A stretch of 64,000 nucleotides of DNA from Synergistaceae bacterium DZ-S4 (GCA_025943965.1 JAPCWD010000001.1:1-64000); one strand, 5' to 3'. Positions 17,852 to 26,954 are shown, counted from the first letter of the stretch. Translations and numbers: made by a program. The notes: generated by a model from the letters alone, not told the origin.

Positions 17852-18135
17852 AACATTTAGGTTAATTATTGGTCAGTAAAAAACAATCTCGCCGAACACA
17901 ATTTATCGCTTAAAAGATCGGTTCTTCAGAAGCTTTGAATTAAATACGGGGCCTCGAAACAAAAGACAGTATTTCCCACATGACACTTAAGTGGAATTTA
18001 AGTGAAAATATGGGCACAACCTTGCCCAAATATGGATTAGGGTGTAGTTTATGGATCGAAAGCGGCCTGATCGTCTCTTATATGCTAAAAAGACGATTTG
18101 ATTCAAGTATTTATAGAAAGACGAGGATAAAACAA
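17852..18135. other. Intergenic region with small inverted repeats
   Basis: There is no gene here. The stretch includes the self-complementary CACTTAAGTG followed by a TTTAAGTG half (about 17985-18004), and an ATAT-GGGCA / TGCCC-AAATAT hairpin at about 18008-18033, both ahead of the PfpI-family gene. Either could be regulatory; neither matches a site I can name. Confidence 0.35.
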
Positions 18136-18729
18136 ATGAAAAACGTTGGAATTTATTTGTTTAACAAAGTCGAGCTTCTGGACTTCGCCGGCCCCTACGA
18201 GGTCTTTTCAACCACGGCGGAACTTAACGACCACAAGCCCTTCAAGGTATTCACCATTTCCGAGGATGGAGGCGCGATCAAATCCGTCAACGGGCTTATC
18301 GTCATCCCCGATTACAGCTTCAGCAACCATCCTAAGATAGACATTCTGATCATCCCGGGCGGAGAGGGTACAAAGGCTGAGATAAAGAAGAAAAAGGTCA
18401 TGGAATGGATAGAAAGGACACAGGCATCGGCAGATGTAATGGCCACAGTCTGTTCGGGGGCGAGGATCCCGGCTGTACTTGGGCTCCTTGACGGACTTGA
18501 GGCCACGACTCACCACTCGGTCATAGACGACGTTAAGAAGCTGGCTACGGGGGTCACCATCGACCACACGAAACGTTTCGTCGACAACGGAAAGATAATG
18601 ACCTCGGGCGGGATCTCCGCGGGGATCGATCTCTCGCTCCACATAGTGAAAAAACTCTACGGAGAAAAGGTCGCCGAAAAGACGATGGAATATATGGAGT
18701 ACGGAAAGGCAGCGCCTAAAAACCATTAG
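18136..18729 (+). CDS. DJ-1/PfpI family protein (isonitrile hydratase-like)
   Basis: A 197-residue class I glutamine amidotransferase-like fold. Seen: GIYLFNKVELLDFAGPYEVFS (4-24), with the conserved acidic residue, then IDILIIPGGEGT, the nucleophile elbow ATVCSGARIPAVLGLLDG with the catalytic cysteine, and HHSVIDDV. This arrangement is closest to the isonitrile hydratase/AraC-linked branch rather than the PfpI protease branch. The start at 18136 follows GAGGA by seven bases; the open frame upstream to 17980 is not protein-like. Substrate unknown. Confidence 0.82.
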   Translation: MKNVGIYLFNKVELLDFAGPYEVFSTTAELNDHKPFKVFTISEDGGAIKSVNGLIVIPDYSFSNHPKIDILIIPGGEGTKAEIKKKKVMEWIERTQASADVMATVCSGARIPAVLGLLDGLEATTHHSVIDDVKKLATGVTIDHTKRFVDNGKIMTSGGISAGIDLSLHIVKKLYGEKVAEKTMEYMEYGKAAPKNH

Positions 18730-18816
18730 CTTAGCGATTGCTGAGCAGTAGCTGAGCGATCGTAAGATATATTGCGAAAACCAACTGCTTAAAACGAGGG
18801 TGAAACAGTTATGAAA

Positions 18817-18841
18817 ACCGGCGGTGTTAACTCCCGCCGGT
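18817..18841. terminator. Bidirectional terminator between convergent genes
   Basis: A perfect stem, ACCGGCGG / CCGCCGGT, around an 8-base loop. It lies between the PfpI-family gene and rsgA, and its last base is part of the rsgA stop codon. T-rich sequence follows on the plus strand. Confidence 0.65.
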
Positions 18842-19920
18842 CACCTTTTCTTATTTTCTTTTACCTCCCGCATCAGCCTTTTCATCTCTCCCTTGCTGCC
18901 AAACATCCTGTTGATCTTTTCCTTTTCAAGTTGGCGTGAATTGAGACCTTCATAAGCTACTTCCCTCTGAAGCTTGAGGTAATTTTGGAAGCGTTCCTCA
19001 GAAAGCTCGTTTTCCTCTATCGCTTTTCTTACAGCGCAGGCCGGTTCCGTAGTGTGGGTACAGTCCTTGTATCTGCATTTTTGAGCCAGTTCAATGATAT
19101 CTTCAAAAGACTTTTCAAGGTTCCCACCGTAGAGGTGCAGCTCCCTCATCCCTGGCGTATCGATAACTATCCCGCCCCCAGGCAGCAAAAGCAGCTGGCG
19201 GTGTGTCGTAGTATGCCTTCCCCTGTCATCGGACTCCCGGATCTCTTTTGTGGCAAGGACATCCCTTCCCATCAAGCGGTTGATGAGCGTCGATTTTCCT
19301 ACCCCCGAAGAGCCTATGAAGGCAATTGTCTTTCCCTCTTCAATGTAAGGATATACCGCATCGATCCCTCTTTCTTCAGCACAAGAGCATATTATGATGT
19401 CAGCACCGGTACTTACTGAGGAGACCTCCCGTATCTTATCTTCAAGGTCATCGCAGAGGTCAGATTTAGTGAGGACTATAACAGGAGTGGCCATGCTGTC
19501 CCAAGCGATGGACATGTACCTCTCAAGGCGCCGCAGGTTAAAGTCTGTATTGAGCGACATACAGATAAATATCGTGTCTACGTTTGCCGCAACGATCTGT
19601 ACATCCTCTTTGGTCCCTGCCGCCCTGCGGGCAAAATAACTCCTGCGCTTGAGAATATTTCTGATCACTGCGTTCCCCGAACATTTTTCAGTCCTGTCTA
19701 TCATTACCCAGTCGCCCACGGCAGGGAAATCCATCGTACCTTCAGCAGCATAGTGGAGTTTTCCCGATACTTCCGCCTGAAGTTCCCCATCTTCGCTTAT
19801 GACTTTATAGATGTAGCGGTGCTGTTCGGAGATCCGGGAAGGATAAAGCCCCTCATAAAACGAGGCCTCCTGTTGAAAACGCTCACTAAATCCATACTTT
19901 TTCAAATTTGGGTAATGCAT
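18841..19920 (-). CDS. rsgA: Ribosome small subunit-dependent GTPase A
   Basis: A 359-residue circularly permuted GTPase that helps the final maturation of the 30S subunit. Seen: N-terminal OB fold with VGDWVMIDR, G4 VLTKSDLCDD before G1 GSSGVGKSTLINRLMG, then DDRGRHTTTHRQLLLLPGGGIVIDTPGMRELHL (G2/G3), and the zinc-binding C-x4-C-x-H-x5-C in CRYKDCTHTTEPACAV. ATG 19920 (MHYPNLKKYGF) is the family-like start; the frame is open upstream to 20028. The C-terminus is a basic helix. Confidence 0.93.
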   Translation of the reverse strand: MHYPNLKKYGFSERFQQEASFYEGLYPSRISEQHRYIYKVISEDGELQAEVSGKLHYAAEGTMDFPAVGDWVMIDRTEKCSGNAVIRNILKRRSYFARRAAGTKEDVQIVAANVDTIFICMSLNTDFNLRRLERYMSIAWDSMATPVIVLTKSDLCDDLEDKIREVSSVSTGADIIICSCAEERGIDAVYPYIEEGKTIAFIGSSGVGKSTLINRLMGRDVLATKEIRESDDRGRHTTTHRQLLLLPGGGIVIDTPGMRELHLYGGNLEKSFEDIIELAQKCRYKDCTHTTEPACAVRKAIEENELSEERFQNYLKLQREVAYEGLNSRQLEKEKINRMFGSKGEMKRLMREVKENKKR

Positions 19921-20080
19921 CTCATTCTCACTGGCTTTCCTCAAGTCTATGTGACATGTGCAATTATATAACTTATTGAAAATCATGAATCGGGGATCAA
20001 TGGGTGATCGATTGGGAATCGATAGCAAATCCGTTGGAAATAATAGGATCCGCCTGTCCCGTCATCCCGGTATGGGCCTT

Positions 20081-20238
20081 GATCGGGAGAGCACCGTTTT
20101 CCGTGAGGAAAACCTTTTAAATTGACCTTAGTGTTCGAACCATTTCGAGTGCGTTCCGAGATCGGGAGAGCACCGTTTTCCGTGAGGGAAACCCTTTAAA
20201 TTGACCTTAGTGCTCGAACCATTTCGAGTGCATTCCGA
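20081..20238. repeat. Tandem direct repeat, two 79-bp units
   Basis: Two adjacent 79-base copies (20081-20159 and 20160-20238) both start GATCGGGAGAGCACCG and end GAGTGC(G/A)TTCCGA; the first seven bases recur again at 20239. The few differences include GG-AAAA-CC versus GGG-AAA-CCC, which keeps a small hairpin paired, and a change that improves a CTCGAA/TTCGAG stem. Non-coding, between rsgA and the hydG promoter. Confidence 0.85.
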
Positions 20239-20367
20239 GATCGGGGATCCATGGTCTGGGTTAGTTTTTCGTCATTTTTCTTGTAAATCCAAATGCTAAA
20301 AGTCGGTTTATGAAAAATTTAACTGATCTTTAGTGATAATAATGTGTTAAATGCGGCCTAATTTATA

Positions 20368-20394
20368 TTGATTTTCGAATAAATCCTGTATAAT
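20368..20394 (+). promoter_or_regulatory. Probable hydG promoter
   Basis: TTGATT (20368-20373) and a consensus TATAAT (20389-20394) are 15 bases apart. This spacing is short, so the true -35 may be a base or two upstream. It would start a leader of about 235 bases before hydG. Confidence 0.5.
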
Positions 20395-20399
20395 GTTCG

Positions 20400-20634
20400 T
20401 GATATAATTCACAGTCTATAGTCTGCTGCTTCGGAACCATCCGGCGCAGGGGAAAGGGACAGTGATGGAAACCATCTGTCTCCCTGATGATTCGGGGAGG
20501 AGGAGAGGGCCGCTTTGGGTTTTCGGTATTTTCCTGACGGGCCTTTCGTGATTTTCGCGAAGGCTTTTTTATTGTCAGCCTCTTTTCCTGCACCCTCCCG
20601 CATATAGGCTGTGACAAAAAAGGAGGAAATCGAA
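20400..20634 (+). promoter_or_regulatory. Structured 5' leader of hydG, candidate cis-regulatory RNA
   Basis: About 235 transcribed, non-coding bases precede hydG. Seen: a bulged hairpin around 20457-20486 (GGGA-CAG...ATGG-AAA-CCAT-CTG...TCCC), purine-rich linker sequence, then a terminator-like hairpin at 20541-20564 followed by six T. An alternative pairing CTGAC (20534-20538) with GTCAG (20574-20578) encloses the terminator. A terminator inside a leader is the usual layout of a riboswitch or attenuator. I could not match it to cobalamin, TPP, FMN, glycine, c-di-GMP, ZTP, fluoride or T-box patterns. Confidence 0.5.
20541..20570 (+). terminator. Rho-independent terminator inside hydG leader
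   Basis: Stem GCCTT(T)CG / CGAAGGC (7 pairs, one bulged T) with a 9-base loop and TTTTTT directly after. It is 65 bases before the hydG start, so read-through or antitermination is needed for expression. Confidence 0.6.
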
Positions 20635-22062
20635 ATGTACGACCCAAAGGAGTTCCACGACGCATCATTTATCGATGATGCGGAAATACTTGCAACACTT
20701 GAAGAGGCAAAAGAACTTGTGAAGGACAAGAACTATGTCCGCTCTATCCTCGAAAAGGCGGGGACATGCAAAGGCCTTACCCACAGGGAAGCAGCGGTGC
20801 TTCTTGAGATAACAGACCCCGAACTTGAAGCGGAGCTCTATTCTCTGGCAAAAGAGATCAAGGAAAAGATATACGGCAGGCGCATAGTTCTCTTTGCCCC
20901 CCTCTATGTTTCAAACTTCTGTATCAACGGATGCGAATACTGCGGCTTCCACAAGGACAACCCCTTCATGCACAGGAAAAAACTGACAATGGAGGAGATC
21001 GATCAGGAGGCCGATGCCATCCTCGCCCTCGGTCACAAGAGAATAGCCATGGAATCCGGAGAGGATCCGGTCAACTCGCCCCTTGACTATATAATCGAAT
21101 GCATGAAGCGCGTCTATGCATACAAGAACAGCAGGGGCGAGTCCATCCGCAGGATAAACGTAAATATTGCAGCAACAACTGTTGAGGAATACCGGAAACT
21201 CAAGGCTGCAGACATAGGCACCTTCATCCTCTTCCAGGAGACTTTCCACAGACCGACCTATGCTAAAATGCATCCCGTAGGCCCAAAAAGCAATTATGAC
21301 TGGCACACTACAGCACTGCACAGAGCTCAGCAGGGCGGTATCGACGATGTCGGCACCGGAGTACTTTACGGACTGTATGACTATAAGTATGAAGTAACAG
21401 CACAGCTCATGATGGCCGAACATATGGAAAAGATGTTCGGTGTCGGTCCTCACACTATCTCAGTCCCCAGGATGAGAGAGGCTGAGGGCGTTGATCTTGA
21501 GAAATTCCCCTATCTCCCCACCGATGAACAATTCCTCAGGATAATTGCCGTCATCAGGGTCTCGACCCCATATACGGGAATGATCCTCTCAACCAGAGAA
21601 ACAGCTGAAACCCGCAGAAGGGCCCTTGAACTGGGAATATCGCAGGTCAGCGCCGGTTCATGCACAGGCATAGGCGGATACCACAAGGACATCGCCCACC
21701 CCAAATGTGAAAATACGGCGCAGTTCAAAGTTTCAGACGAAAGGACCCCTGACGAGGTGCTTACCTGGCTCTGCGAGGACGGATACATCCCGAGCTACTG
21801 CACCGCATGCTACAGACAGGGCCGCACCGGAGACCGATTCATGTCCCTTGCAAAATCGGGACAGATAAAAAACATATGCCAGCCCAACGCCCTCCTTACT
21901 TTCAAGGAGTACCTCATCGGTTACGGTTCGGATAAGCTGAAAGAGGTCGGGGAAGCCGTAATAGAAAAAGAGATAGAGGAGATCCCAAGCGACAAGGTAA
22001 AAGAGCTGACAAAGGAGCGCCTTAAGAAACTGGAACAGGGCGAGCAGGACCTCTTCTTCTAG
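20635..22062 (+). CDS. hydG: [FeFe]-hydrogenase maturase HydG (radical SAM)
   Basis: A 475-residue radical SAM tyrosine lyase that makes the CO and cyanide ligands of the [FeFe]-hydrogenase H-cluster. Seen: the radical SAM cysteines C96, C100 and C103 (FCINGCEYCGF), ALGHKRIAMESGEDP in the SAM region, HRAQQGGIDDVGTGVLYGLYDYKYE, and the C-terminal auxiliary-cluster motif YCTACYRQGRTGDRF that separates HydG from ThiH. ATG 20635 follows AAGGAGG by nine bases. HydE, HydF and the hydrogenase itself are not in this window. Long leader and repeats upstream suggest special regulation. Confidence 0.96.
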   Translation: MYDPKEFHDASFIDDAEILATLEEAKELVKDKNYVRSILEKAGTCKGLTHREAAVLLEITDPELEAELYSLAKEIKEKIYGRRIVLFAPLYVSNFCINGCEYCGFHKDNPFMHRKKLTMEEIDQEADAILALGHKRIAMESGEDPVNSPLDYIIECMKRVYAYKNSRGESIRRINVNIAATTVEEYRKLKAADIGTFILFQETFHRPTYAKMHPVGPKSNYDWHTTALHRAQQGGIDDVGTGVLYGLYDYKYEVTAQLMMAEHMEKMFGVGPHTISVPRMREAEGVDLEKFPYLPTDEQFLRIIAVIRVSTPYTGMILSTRETAETRRRALELGISQVSAGSCTGIGGYHKDIAHPKCENTAQFKVSDERTPDEVLTWLCEDGYIPSYCTACYRQGRTGDRFMSLAKSGQIKNICQPNALLTFKEYLIGYGSDKLKEVGEAVIEKEIEEIPSDKVKELTKERLKKLEQGEQDLFF

Positions 22063-22099
22063 CCTTTCCCGACTCCCCGTTTTCAGCCGCAGTGGGAAA

Positions 22100-22166
22100 G
22101 GGTGCCCGCGACAACGTATTGGAAATATGTTGAAGCGCGGGTCCGCAAGCCTTGCTAAGTCAAGTC
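22100..22166. repeat. Hairpin element, copy A
   Basis: CCCGCG / CGCGGG arms enclose CAACGTAT...ATATGTTG. The 3' side reads GGGTCCGCAAnnnTTGCTAAGTCA and recurs in the larger element at 22195-22320, so the two are relatives. Confidence 0.55.
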
Positions 22167-22194
22167 TGTTTTAATGTTTTAACATTAATTCTCG

Positions 22195-22320
22195 TAATTG
22201 GGGCAGATCGTGGATGATGACGACGCAACATGCAGCGGACCCTCGCGAAGGCGTATATCAATACGTCGAAGCGAGGGTCCGCAAATGTTGCTAAGTCAGC
22301 GCCGCGAGATGCCCCAATTA
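22195..22320. terminator. Very long imperfect hairpin between hydG and MFS gene
   Basis: About 126 bases fold on themselves. An 11-pair base stem (22195-22205 with 22310-22320) is perfect, followed by GCAACAT / ATGTTGC (22225-22231, 22285-22291), a perfect 12-pair stem GCGGACCCTCGC / GCGAGGGTCCGC (22235-22246, 22271-22282), and a CGTAT/ATACG tip. The right arm includes the stop codon of the convergent MFS gene. It probably ends transcription from both sides, but is far larger than needed for that. Confidence 0.7.
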
Positions 22321-23676
22321 CACCAGCTTAGCGGGGGGCTTGAGTATACCCAGAATAACCACTGATATTGCCAGGACCGCTGCAGAGACGATGAATGGTA
22401 CAAAGAATGAACCGGTCATGGCCTGGAGTTTGCCGCCGAAGTAGGGACCACAGAAGCCGGCGATGCCCCATGCGGTAAAGAGCAGTCCGTAATTGGAGCC
22501 CTGGTTAGTCGGACCGTAGTACTGGAGCAAAGTCGCCGGGAAGAGCGTGAACATCGCGCCGTAGTTCCAGCCGATCAGGCCTGCACATGCGGCAAGTAGA
22601 GCCGCTGTTTTGCCCGCCGGGAAAAGCATAAGCATCGCAACTGTCTGGAGCGCAAAGAGAACGGTGAATATCTTCTTGGTCCCCATCCTGTCGGCGAGCG
22701 GGCCTACCATAATACGGACTGCAGCGTTGAAAACAGCAAGAGTACTGGGAGCCAGCGAGGCAGACATCGCTATGCCTTTTGCGATATCTTCGGGTATGAC
22801 GGTTGCCGCGTCAAGGCCCTCTTTTGCCTTGTAAACAAGGGTCATGGCATCTATGCCGTGCTTGGCGATCAGGCCGATGACCATGAGGCCGGCAAATGAT
22901 CCGCAGAAGTAAGCTACCCAGAGAAGCCAGAACTGCGGTGTCTTTTTTGTCTCTTCATAGGTGTAGTCCCTGCAGCACTGGATCGTTCCTCCGGAAGAAG
23001 AGGGCATGGGAGGAGTCCAGCCCGCCGGCCTGTAGCCTTTCGGGGGTTCTTTGAGACATAGGGCTGCCATCACTACCATTATTCCCATCGCTATTCCAAC
23101 ATATTTGAATACGGGCAGCGCGCTTCCAAAATGGTTTATCATACCCGTAGCCATCGGAGCCATTATAAAAGAACCCAGGCCCAGTCCCACGACAGTGAAA
23201 CCTGTTGCAAGCGCCCTCCTGTCAGGCCACCACTTTGGAGCCGTGGCAATGGGAGGAAGGTAGACGCATCCGCCTCCGAAGCCCGCGATGACCCCGTAGT
23301 AAAGGTAGAGGAGGTAGAGCGGCTTCTTGCCTGCAGCTTTTGCCGCCTCACCGCCTGCGGCTATCAGAGCAGGATCCGGAGGAGTTATCGTAGAGACCAT
23401 GAAAAAGCCGAAAGCCATAATAACTCCCCCCACAAGGACGACGTTCCTCGATCCGTATTTGTCGCTGAGGCGTCCGGCAGGAAAGGTCATCAGGCCAAAT
23501 ATCAGGCATATAAGAGCGTAGGCCATCGCAACGTCGGGTACGCTCCATCCGAATTGTGCCTGGAGGGGACGGATGAATACGCTGAAGGCATAAAGAAGCA
23601 ATCCGCAGGTGGTACTGCCGAGAAGTCCTCCCAGCAGCGGGATCCATCGTGGAAATGTTTTTTCTGTCTGAGGCAT
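22318..23676 (-). CDS. MFS transporter, OFA (oxalate/formate antiporter-like) family
   Basis: A 452-residue, 12-helix carrier. Seen: [34 protein letters not shown] at the start, the MFS signature [17 protein letters not shown], the OFA-type loop [37 protein letters not shown], and the second-half [12 protein letters not shown]. The family carries organic anions and monocarboxylates in antiport or H+ symport. ATG 23676 is preferred to the adjacent TTG because GGGAG lies at suitable distance. No neighbouring enzyme indicates the substrate. Confidence 0.88.
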   Translation of the reverse strand: MPQTEKTFPRWIPLLGGLLGSTTCGLLLYAFSVFIRPLQAQFGWSVPDVAMAYALICLIFGLMTFPAGRLSDKYGSRNVVLVGGVIMAFGFFMVSTITPPDPALIAAGGEAAKAAGKKPLYLLYLYYGVIAGFGGGCVYLPPIATAPKWWPDRRALATGFTVVGLGLGSFIMAPMATGMINHFGSALPVFKYVGIAMGIMVVMAALCLKEPPKGYRPAGWTPPMPSSSGGTIQCCRDYTYEETKKTPQFWLLWVAYFCGSFAGLMVIGLIAKHGIDAMTLVYKAKEGLDAATVIPEDIAKGIAMSASLAPSTLAVFNAAVRIMVGPLADRMGTKKIFTVLFALQTVAMLMLFPAGKTAALLAACAGLIGWNYGAMFTLFPATLLQYYGPTNQGSNYGLLFTAWGIAGFCGPYFGGKLQAMTGSFFVPFIVSAAVLAISVVILGILKPPAKLV

Positions 23677-23868
23677 CAAGTTCTCTCCCTTTATCTCTTT
23701 TTAAGAGTAATGAGAGATATTGTACAGAAATTTTGGAATTACACAATAAAAATATTCAAATCATCGATTTGATCTGCCGCACGAAATACAGAAAAATGCG
23801 CGAAATTGTTTATAACCAGAGCAAACAACTCACGCATCTATTTTTGATCACAGCTAATAAAGGATCGG

Positions 23869-25137
23869 TCAGTATCTGGTCACATACTCGAACTTATCCC
23901 GGAATTCCTCGGGGGACATATGCGCTGCGACCGCAAGCTGTACAAACTCAAGCCCGGGCTCAAAATCCTTCTTCTCGAGCCTTATCATGTACTGTCTTGC
24001 TATCCTGTACTGGATGGATTTCGTGTTGACCCTTCTAACAAGGGTCTTGCCCGTTTCCGGGTCTTTTATGTCGTCGAAAGGTATCGGGACTATCATGTTA
24101 TTCTGTATTGAAACCATGGCATTTGTGCCGCCCTCCTTGAGGAACTCTATCGCCGCAAATCCAAGGTTTCTGGTGTACTCGATGTCGAAGGCATTCGGCG
24201 GGGCGCAGCGTACTTCGTACCCTATCTCCTTGTTGGTTATGTCCATCTTTATTCCCAGCGTTGCAAGGTTTGCCTGGACTTCCCGCTTGAGCACGCTTGA
24301 AAAGCTGATCTCTGCATAGCGGACATGTCCGTGGTCATCATGCTCTATGCAGCTGAGAGCCTCAAGATCTTCTTCCCTTATCCTCTCAAGCAATCCCTCC
24401 GCAACTACTGCAACTCCGTATTTCCTTTCTGAGGCAAGCCTTTTTATGATCGCCCCTGTAAGGATATCAACTATCAGCGACATGGGGATATGCTCCTTGC
24501 CCAAGAACTCTTCCGGTATGACAGTGACTGTTGCGCCGGCGCTCTTGCCGATGCCAAGCGCAAGATGTCCGGCCGTTCTGCCCATTGCTACTGCTATGAA
24601 CCAGCGTCCGGTCGTCTTGGCATCTTCCATGAGGTTGGATACTAGCTGTGTGCCCAGCGACCTTGCTGTCTCAAAGCCAAATGTCGGGATACCTTCAGGC
24701 AGCGGCAGGTCATTGTCTATTGTTTTCGGTATGTGGACAAAGCTTATGGTAAGCCCCCGCTTGTTCATTGCGTAATCCGCAACACATGAAGCCGTGTAGG
24801 CCGTATCGTCACCGCCTATAGTTATAAGATGAGTGACACTGAGCTCTATCAGCGCATCGACCACCCTGCGGAGGTCTTCCTCTTTTTTGGTCGGGTTGTA
24901 CCTTGAGGTGCGTATCACGCTGCCGCCGTCCGAGTGTATACGGCTGACCATTTCTATCGTGAGCGGTACGACATTTTTCTCTCCCTTTGCAAGACCCGAG
25001 AAACCGTCATAGACTCCATAAACATCCCAGCCTGATTTTTTTGCTTCGATGACTGCGGAACTTATAACGCTGTTTATCCCCGGAGCTGGTCCGCCCCCGC
25101 ATACTATAGCAAGCGTTTTCTGTGTGATCTCGGTCAT
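23869..25137 (-). CDS. pfp: 6-phosphofructokinase, PPi-dependent type
   Basis: A 422-residue phosphofructokinase converting fructose 6-phosphate to the 1,6-bisphosphate. Seen: GGGPAPGIN (14-22), GGDDT (108-112) and PKTIDND (137-143). In this family Asp in the second position of GGD-D and Lys in PKTIDND mark use of pyrophosphate, where ATP enzymes have Gly at both. Later blocks MGRTAGHLALGIG and PEEF bind the sugar phosphate. ATG 25137 follows GGGGAG by eight bases. The frame stays open to 25512, but that part runs antisense into the polymerase gene and is not protein-like. Confidence 0.88.
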   Translation of the reverse strand: MTEITQKTLAIVCGGGPAPGINSVISSAVIEAKKSGWDVYGVYDGFSGLAKGEKNVVPLTIEMVSRIHSDGGSVIRTSRYNPTKKEEDLRRVVDALIELSVTHLITIGGDDTAYTASCVADYAMNKRGLTISFVHIPKTIDNDLPLPEGIPTFGFETARSLGTQLVSNLMEDAKTTGRWFIAVAMGRTAGHLALGIGKSAGATVTVIPEEFLGKEHIPMSLIVDILTGAIIKRLASERKYGVAVVAEGLLERIREEDLEALSCIEHDDHGHVRYAEISFSSVLKREVQANLATLGIKMDITNKEIGYEVRCAPPNAFDIEYTRNLGFAAIEFLKEGGTNAMVSIQNNMIVPIPFDDIKDPETGKTLVRRVNTKSIQYRIARQYMIRLEKKDFEPGLEFVQLAVAAHMSPEEFRDKFEYVTRY

Positions 25138-25396
25138 ATGGCAACTCCCCTTCCTCTTTCCTGCCTGTTTCCTGTCTGAGCGGCAAAACGAGTCAATCTC
25201 ATTCTGATCTCTATATATGACGAGACGATTTACACAAGGCAGGGGGATAATTTCTCCTCCACCCTGATGATCGGGGCATTGTGTTTTAAGTAATATTTTA
25301 CACGATGACGAGATAAATCGATAATACAAATCTTGCTGTTTAGTTACCGGGACTGAGTTTGAGTCTGTTTTGGGGATCAATGCCGCAAGCCCTTCA

Positions 25397-26740
25397 TCAG
25401 GAAGCAAAGTCTTCGGAATGGTTCTGGAAACGGAGGCCATCTGGCAGCGGAGAATCTTTTTTGCTTTCTCCCCCCGACTTGAACTCTGATCTGGGGGCCC
25501 ACTTTTTTTCATGTTCCGGCGCTTCGAAGAGGGCAGCAGGTTTTATTATGCCCTGTTTGAATTCCCTGTTGATGGAGTCCACGGCCGAGGCTACCCTGAG
25601 TTTCTTTTCATCTCCCCCGTTTTCTTCTTCGAAGAGAGCTGCCTGCCTTCCTGCGGAAATATCTGAAAAATTAGAAAGTATGACACCGCACTTTTTATAT
25701 TTGTATCCCGGGATGAAGATCTCCTTCAACATCTTTTCAGCGCTGCTCATGAGGTCTGCGTCGAGGGATACGGGCCTTATAAAAGTTGTCTCGCGGCCGT
25801 TGGCATAAAATTTTTCCGGATCAAACCTGCTTGTCGATATGAAAACAGACATTTTCCCCGTCGTCTGCCTGGCCTTGCGCAGCTGTTTCGCCGCTGAGAC
25901 CGTAAAACAGAGAAGTGGATCCAGCATCTCTTCGTATGTAGTTATGGGATTTCCGAACGAACGGGAGACCATTATAGACTTTGGAGGCCTGCCGCCGGTA
26001 TCCAGTGCATATGCCTGATGGCTCTTGAGTTCCCATGACGTGTAGAGACTCATTATGCCAAAAGTCTTTTTAACCCACATCTCATCTTTTTTGATAAAAT
26101 CCGCAGCTGTTTTTATTCCCGACTTATCCAATTTTGTGCTTATCTTACGCCCTATGCCCCATATGTCGGCACATTCAAATTGTGACATGAAACCCATATC
26201 CATATATCTCGCCCTGTCCATCCAGAAGACTCCCCCCGTCTCATCGTTTTTTTTGGCATATTCAGTTGCCAGCTTGGAAAGGGTCTTTGTAGGCGCTATG
26301 CCTATGGATACGGGAATACGGCATTTGTCCCATATGTCTTTCTTTATCATACGGCAGTAGGATAAAGGGTCTTTTACGTTTGATATCCCCATGTTGAAAA
26401 AGGATTCATCTATAGAGTATATTTCGACTGCATCTGTATAGAGTTTGATCCGGGACATAATTTCGGCAGATATCTCCTGGTATAAAGACATGTTTGTGGA
26501 CCTGATGGCAACGCCGTTGAAAGCAAGCATGTTCCTTATCTTGAAATAGGGATCCCCCATTTTTACTCCCATTTTTTTGACTTCGTTGGAACGGGAGATC
26601 ACACAGCCGTCATTGGAAGAAAGAACTACGACCGGCCGGCTGTCGAGGTCATTGTCGACCCGGCGTTCGCATGAAACAAAGAAGTTGTTGCAGTCAGCAA
26701 GGGCTATAGATCTTTCATGTATAAGATCAGAAGTTTTCAT
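25397..26740 (-). CDS. Y-family DNA polymerase, UmuC-like
   Basis: A 447-residue translesion polymerase. Seen: the N-terminal catalytic motif ALADCNNFFVSCERRVD, RPVVVLSSNDGCVISRSNEVKKMGVKMG (palm and fingers), the second carboxylate motif YSIDESFFNMG, an HhH region WGIGRKISTKLDKSGIKTAADF, and the UmuC-type C-terminal little finger with MVSRSFGNPI. The UmuC branch is favoured over DinB by VSCERVFxP-like start and length. No umuD-like gene is next to it. A promoter lies upstream; I saw no site I could call a LexA box. Confidence 0.9.
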   Translation of the reverse strand: MKTSDLIHERSIALADCNNFFVSCERRVDNDLDSRPVVVLSSNDGCVISRSNEVKKMGVKMGDPYFKIRNMLAFNGVAIRSTNMSLYQEISAEIMSRIKLYTDAVEIYSIDESFFNMGISNVKDPLSYCRMIKKDIWDKCRIPVSIGIAPTKTLSKLATEYAKKNDETGGVFWMDRARYMDMGFMSQFECADIWGIGRKISTKLDKSGIKTAADFIKKDEMWVKKTFGIMSLYTSWELKSHQAYALDTGGRPPKSIMVSRSFGNPITTYEEMLDPLLCFTVSAAKQLRKARQTTGKMSVFISTSRFDPEKFYANGRETTFIRPVSLDADLMSSAEKMLKEIFIPGYKYKKCGVILSNFSDISAGRQAALFEEENGGDEKKLRVASAVDSINREFKQGIIKPAALFEAPEHEKKWAPRSEFKSGGESKKDSPLPDGLRFQNHSEDFAS

Positions 26741-26776
26741 ATTGTCATCTCCCGCTTTATATATGACCTGACAGTA

Positions 26777-26805
26777 TATATAACATGCAGCAATCTGTCT
26801 GTCAA
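26777..26805 (-). promoter_or_regulatory. Promoter of the UmuC-like gene
   Basis: On the minus strand TTGACA (26800-26805) and TATATA (26777-26782) are 17 bases apart, 36 bases before the start codon. Adjacent ACTGTCAG and CTGTCTGTCA repeats could be a damage-response operator, but no known consensus is met. Confidence 0.55.
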
Positions 26806-26954
26806 CATTTAGTATAAACTGACAATTAAAATGTTCTATTCTGAATACTATTGCAATAAAAATTTATAATGGTCTTCGTTTTTCTCTCTCCTCCAATATG
26901 GGGCCGGAAGTGATAATATTAAAAGACTGTGACACATGACCAAGGAGGCATCTC

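Noticed and set aside
18136-18729. PfpI-type intracellular protease
   Set aside because: The cysteine elbow and N-terminal block fit the isonitrile hydratase-like branch better than the protease branch.
20400-20634. Known riboswitch class in the hydG leader (cobalamin, TPP, FMN, c-di-GMP, ZTP, T-box, moco)
   Set aside because: None of the conserved core sequences of these classes could be found by eye; kept only as an unassigned candidate.
25138-25512. N-terminal extension of phosphofructokinase to 25512
   Set aside because: It runs antisense into the UmuC-like gene and has no family similarity. GGGGAG and ATG at 25137 give a normal start.
26741-26830. LexA/SOS box before the UmuC-like gene
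   Set aside because: CTG...CAG pieces are present but their spacing does not fit the E. coli box, and the Gram-positive form is absent too. The LexA site of this lineage is unknown to me.
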